DNA from: Bacteroidota bacterium
GTDB lineage: Bacteria; Bacteroidota; JABWAT01
Length of the DNA: 64,000 nucleotides
Assembly: GCA_020161835.1 (NCBI GenBank)
Contig: JAIUNL010000013.1
Coordinates: 62,001-126,000 of the forward strand
Reading direction: 5' to 3'
The notes below the pieces were generated by a model. That model saw nothing but the letters and a program-made list of their open reading frames with translations. It searched no databases and was not told the DNA's origin. This document shows, in pieces, positions 62,393 through 64,000 of this stretch; the stretch's first letter is position 1; each line of letters opens with the position of its first letter. The position numbers and the translations under genes are program-made.

Positions 62393-64000
62393 ATGAAGCG
62401 ACTTTCAATTCTGTCCCTTTTCATTTTTATTCTTATCTTAACAGGATGTAAAAATGACCAAAATACAGATCATAAAAACCTGGAGACAACAATGAAAGAT
62501 CCCCATTCCTATGGAAATCCGGATGAAGTCATTATCCGCCATCTTGACTGGACTGCTGTTGTTAATTTTGAAGCCAAGACCCTTTCAGCTACGGCTGTTT
62601 TGACCATTGAAAACCTGACGGGAACTGATTCTCTTGTTTTGGATACCCGTGATCTTGCAATTGAAAGTATCACACTGGGAAAAGAAAAGGAAGTTACCCC
62701 TTTTCGGATCGGGCAAGCTGATTCTGTATTCGGGGCTCCCTTAACTATCACCATCAAACCAGGAACAAACCTGGTAACAATTTCATACCAAACCAAGCCA
62801 GAAGCTGCTGCTTTGCAATGGTTGTCTCCAGCTCAAACCCTGGGAAAGAAAACCCCATTTTTGTTCACACAATCTCAGGCCATTCTGGCCAGAACCTGGA
62901 TTCCGCTTCAGGATGGGCCACAGGTTCGGTTTACTTATTCGGCACAAGTTTCCGTTCCACCTGGAATGCTGGCTTTAATGAGTGCTTCCAATCCGCAGAA
63001 AAAATCTGAAAATGGTGTATATCAATTTAAAATGGAGCAACCCATTCCGTCTTATCTGATGGCACTTGCAGTAGGTGACATCGAATTTAAACCGGTTGGG
63101 AAAAGATGCGGTATTTATGCAGAACCTGCCCAGCTTGAAGCGGCTGCATGGGAATTCTCAGATACTGAAAAAATGGTTGAAGCTGCTGAGCAGATTTACG
63201 GACCCTACCGATGGGATCGTTATGATGTTCTTGTTCTTCCGCCTAGTTTTCCTTTTGGTGGTATGGAAAACCCCCGGCTTACTTTTGCAACTCCAACTGT
63301 CATTGCCGGTGACAAATCACTGGTTGCACTTATTGCCCATGAATTAGCCCATAGCTGGTCAGGAAATCTGGTTACCAATGCAGTGTGGGATGATTTCTGG
63401 CTGAATGAAGGGTTCACAGTTTATTTTGAAGGCCGGATCATGGAACACGTTTACGGACGTGATTTTGCCGAGATGGAGCAACGGCTTGGGTTTGAAGATT
63501 TAAAAGCTACAATGGCAGAACTTGGTGACACAAGCCGGGATTCTCATCTAAAACTCGATCTGAAAGGACGTGACCCTGATGAGGGCGTTTCTGACATTGC
63601 CTACGAAAAAGGTGCCAATTTTCTCAGAGTTTGTGAAAAAGCAGCAGGCCGTGAGAAATGGGATACATTTGTTAAAGGTTATTTTGAAAAATATGCCTTT
63701 ACTTCAATGACAACTGAAAAGTTTATCACTTATTTTGAAGAACATTTTATCGCCGGAGATTCGGTTCTTTCAAGTAAAATCAGGTTGAAAGAGTGGATTT
63801 ACGGTCCTGGAATTCCTGACAATGTGGTTGAGTACAATTCTGTCAGGCTTCTTGCTGTTGATCATGAAATTAAAAGATGGAACAGCGGGACCAAAGCCAC
63901 AGAACTGAATGCGAAAAGCTGGGCAACGCCAGAGTGGCTTTATTTTCTTCGTGGTATTCCACATAATGAAAGTCTCGAAAGAATGGAAGAACTTGATAAA
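62393..64000 (+). CDS. M1 family aminopeptidase lipoprotein (3' partial)
   Basis: Open from ATG62393 to the window edge (536 codons seen). Lipobox I-L-T-G-C with Cys19. The beta-saddle domain covers about 45-230, then GGMEN (289-293), the zinc motif H316-E-L-A-H320 and Glu339 in LNEGFT. The pattern AHSWSGNLVTN is that of the leukotriene A4 hydrolase/aminopeptidase B group. It would cleave N-terminal amino acids from peptides in the periplasm or on the outer membrane. The C-terminal helical domain has begun but is cut off. It follows the SDR by 33 bases and may belong to the same unit. Confidence 0.93.
   Translation, partial: MKRLSILSLFIFILILTGCKNDQNTDHKNLETTMKDPHSYGNPDEVIIRHLDWTAVVNFEAKTLSATAVLTIENLTGTDSLVLDTRDLAIESITLGKEKEVTPFRIGQADSVFGAPLTITIKPGTNLVTISYQTKPEAAALQWLSPAQTLGKKTPFLFTQSQAILARTWIPLQDGPQVRFTYSAQVSVPPGMLALMSASNPQKKSENGVYQFKMEQPIPSYLMALAVGDIEFKPVGKRCGIYAEPAQLEAAAWEFSDTEKMVEAAEQIYGPYRWDRYDVLVLPPSFPFGGMENPRLTFATPTVIAGDKSLVALIAHELAHSWSGNLVTNAVWDDFWLNEGFTVYFEGRIMEHVYGRDFAEMEQRLGFEDLKATMAELGDTSRDSHLKLDLKGRDPDEGVSDIAYEKGANFLRVCEKAAGREKWDTFVKGYFEKYAFTSMTTEKFITYFEEHFIAGDSVLSSKIRLKEWIYGPGIPDNVVEYNSVRLLAVDHEIKRWNSGTKATELNAKSWATPEWLYFLRGIPHNESLERMEELDK

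Noticed and set aside
1..64000. CRISPR arrays, insertion sequences, integrases, phage genes and rRNA
   Set aside because: No regularly spaced repeats, transposase or integrase motifs, phage structural proteins or rRNA sequence were found on reading both strands.

Overview
The window looks like chromosomal DNA of a Gram-negative member of the Fibrobacteres-Chlorobi-Bacteroidota (FCB) superphylum, perhaps nearer Ignavibacteriota than classical Bacteroidia. Four observations support this. Secreted proteins end in type IX secretion (T9SS) sorting domains with the YPNPFN motif. Several promoters fit the Bacteroidota pattern TTG/TTTG, about 20 bases, TAnnTTTG. A BshA bacillithiol synthase is present, and so are giant Reg_prop sensor kinases. 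Unlike many Bacteroidota, a good number of genes have clear purine-rich ribosome binding sites, and TTG or GTG starts are common. The exact taxon is inference.

Layout. 1-4.7 kb: tail of a class III nucleotide cyclase, a FlgO-like lipoprotein, a CsgG-like/transglutaminase/TPR protein, a small secreted protein and a single-domain response regulator. 4.7-8.8 kb (minus): a tightly coupled operon bshA - ogt - small kinase-fold protein - DUF2231-like membrane protein - RsmF-like rRNA methyltransferase. 8.9-13.6 kb: YigZ, a small protein, an outer-membrane barrel, malQ with a good promoter and a LacI/CcpA-like palindrome, then tRNA-Lys, tRNA-Leu, tRNA-Lys and a terminator. 13.6-18.1 kb: an MFS transporter, a cyclic-nucleotide-binding/phosphofructokinase fusion and a T9SS cargo protein. 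18.2-26.6 kb (minus): three signalling genes, two with Reg_prop beta-propellers and one response regulator-kinase, without any DNA-binding output. 26.7-30.4 kb (minus): metH. 30.4-32.8 kb: a GDSL esterase with T9SS tail and a membrane acyltransferase.

33.3-50.3 kb is an AT-rich surface polysaccharide locus. It encodes a Wzz-like chain-length protein, a glycerophosphodiesterase lipoprotein, TagD, a TagB/TagF-like glycerophosphotransferase, Wzx, Wzy, several glycosyltransferases, an acyltransferase, a methyltransferase, a Wzi-like outer-membrane protein and a WecG/TagA glycosyltransferase. Together these suggest a glycerol-phosphate-containing, teichoic-acid-like glycan made by the Wzx/Wzy route and exposed on an outer membrane. 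The locus contains a duplicated GT2-GT4 module in which the second GT2 is reduced to a C-terminal relic. No initiating sugar-phosphate transferase, Wza or Wzc-type kinase is visible here.

50.5-64 kb is an envelope and proteolysis cluster on the plus strand: three SurA/PpiC-type periplasmic chaperones, a catalytic and a non-catalytic M16 peptidase, a MoxR ATPase, a T9SS subtilisin, a MacB-type permease, a short-chain dehydrogenase and the start of an M1 aminopeptidase lipoprotein that runs off the window. I saw no insertion sequence, prophage, CRISPR array or rRNA gene.
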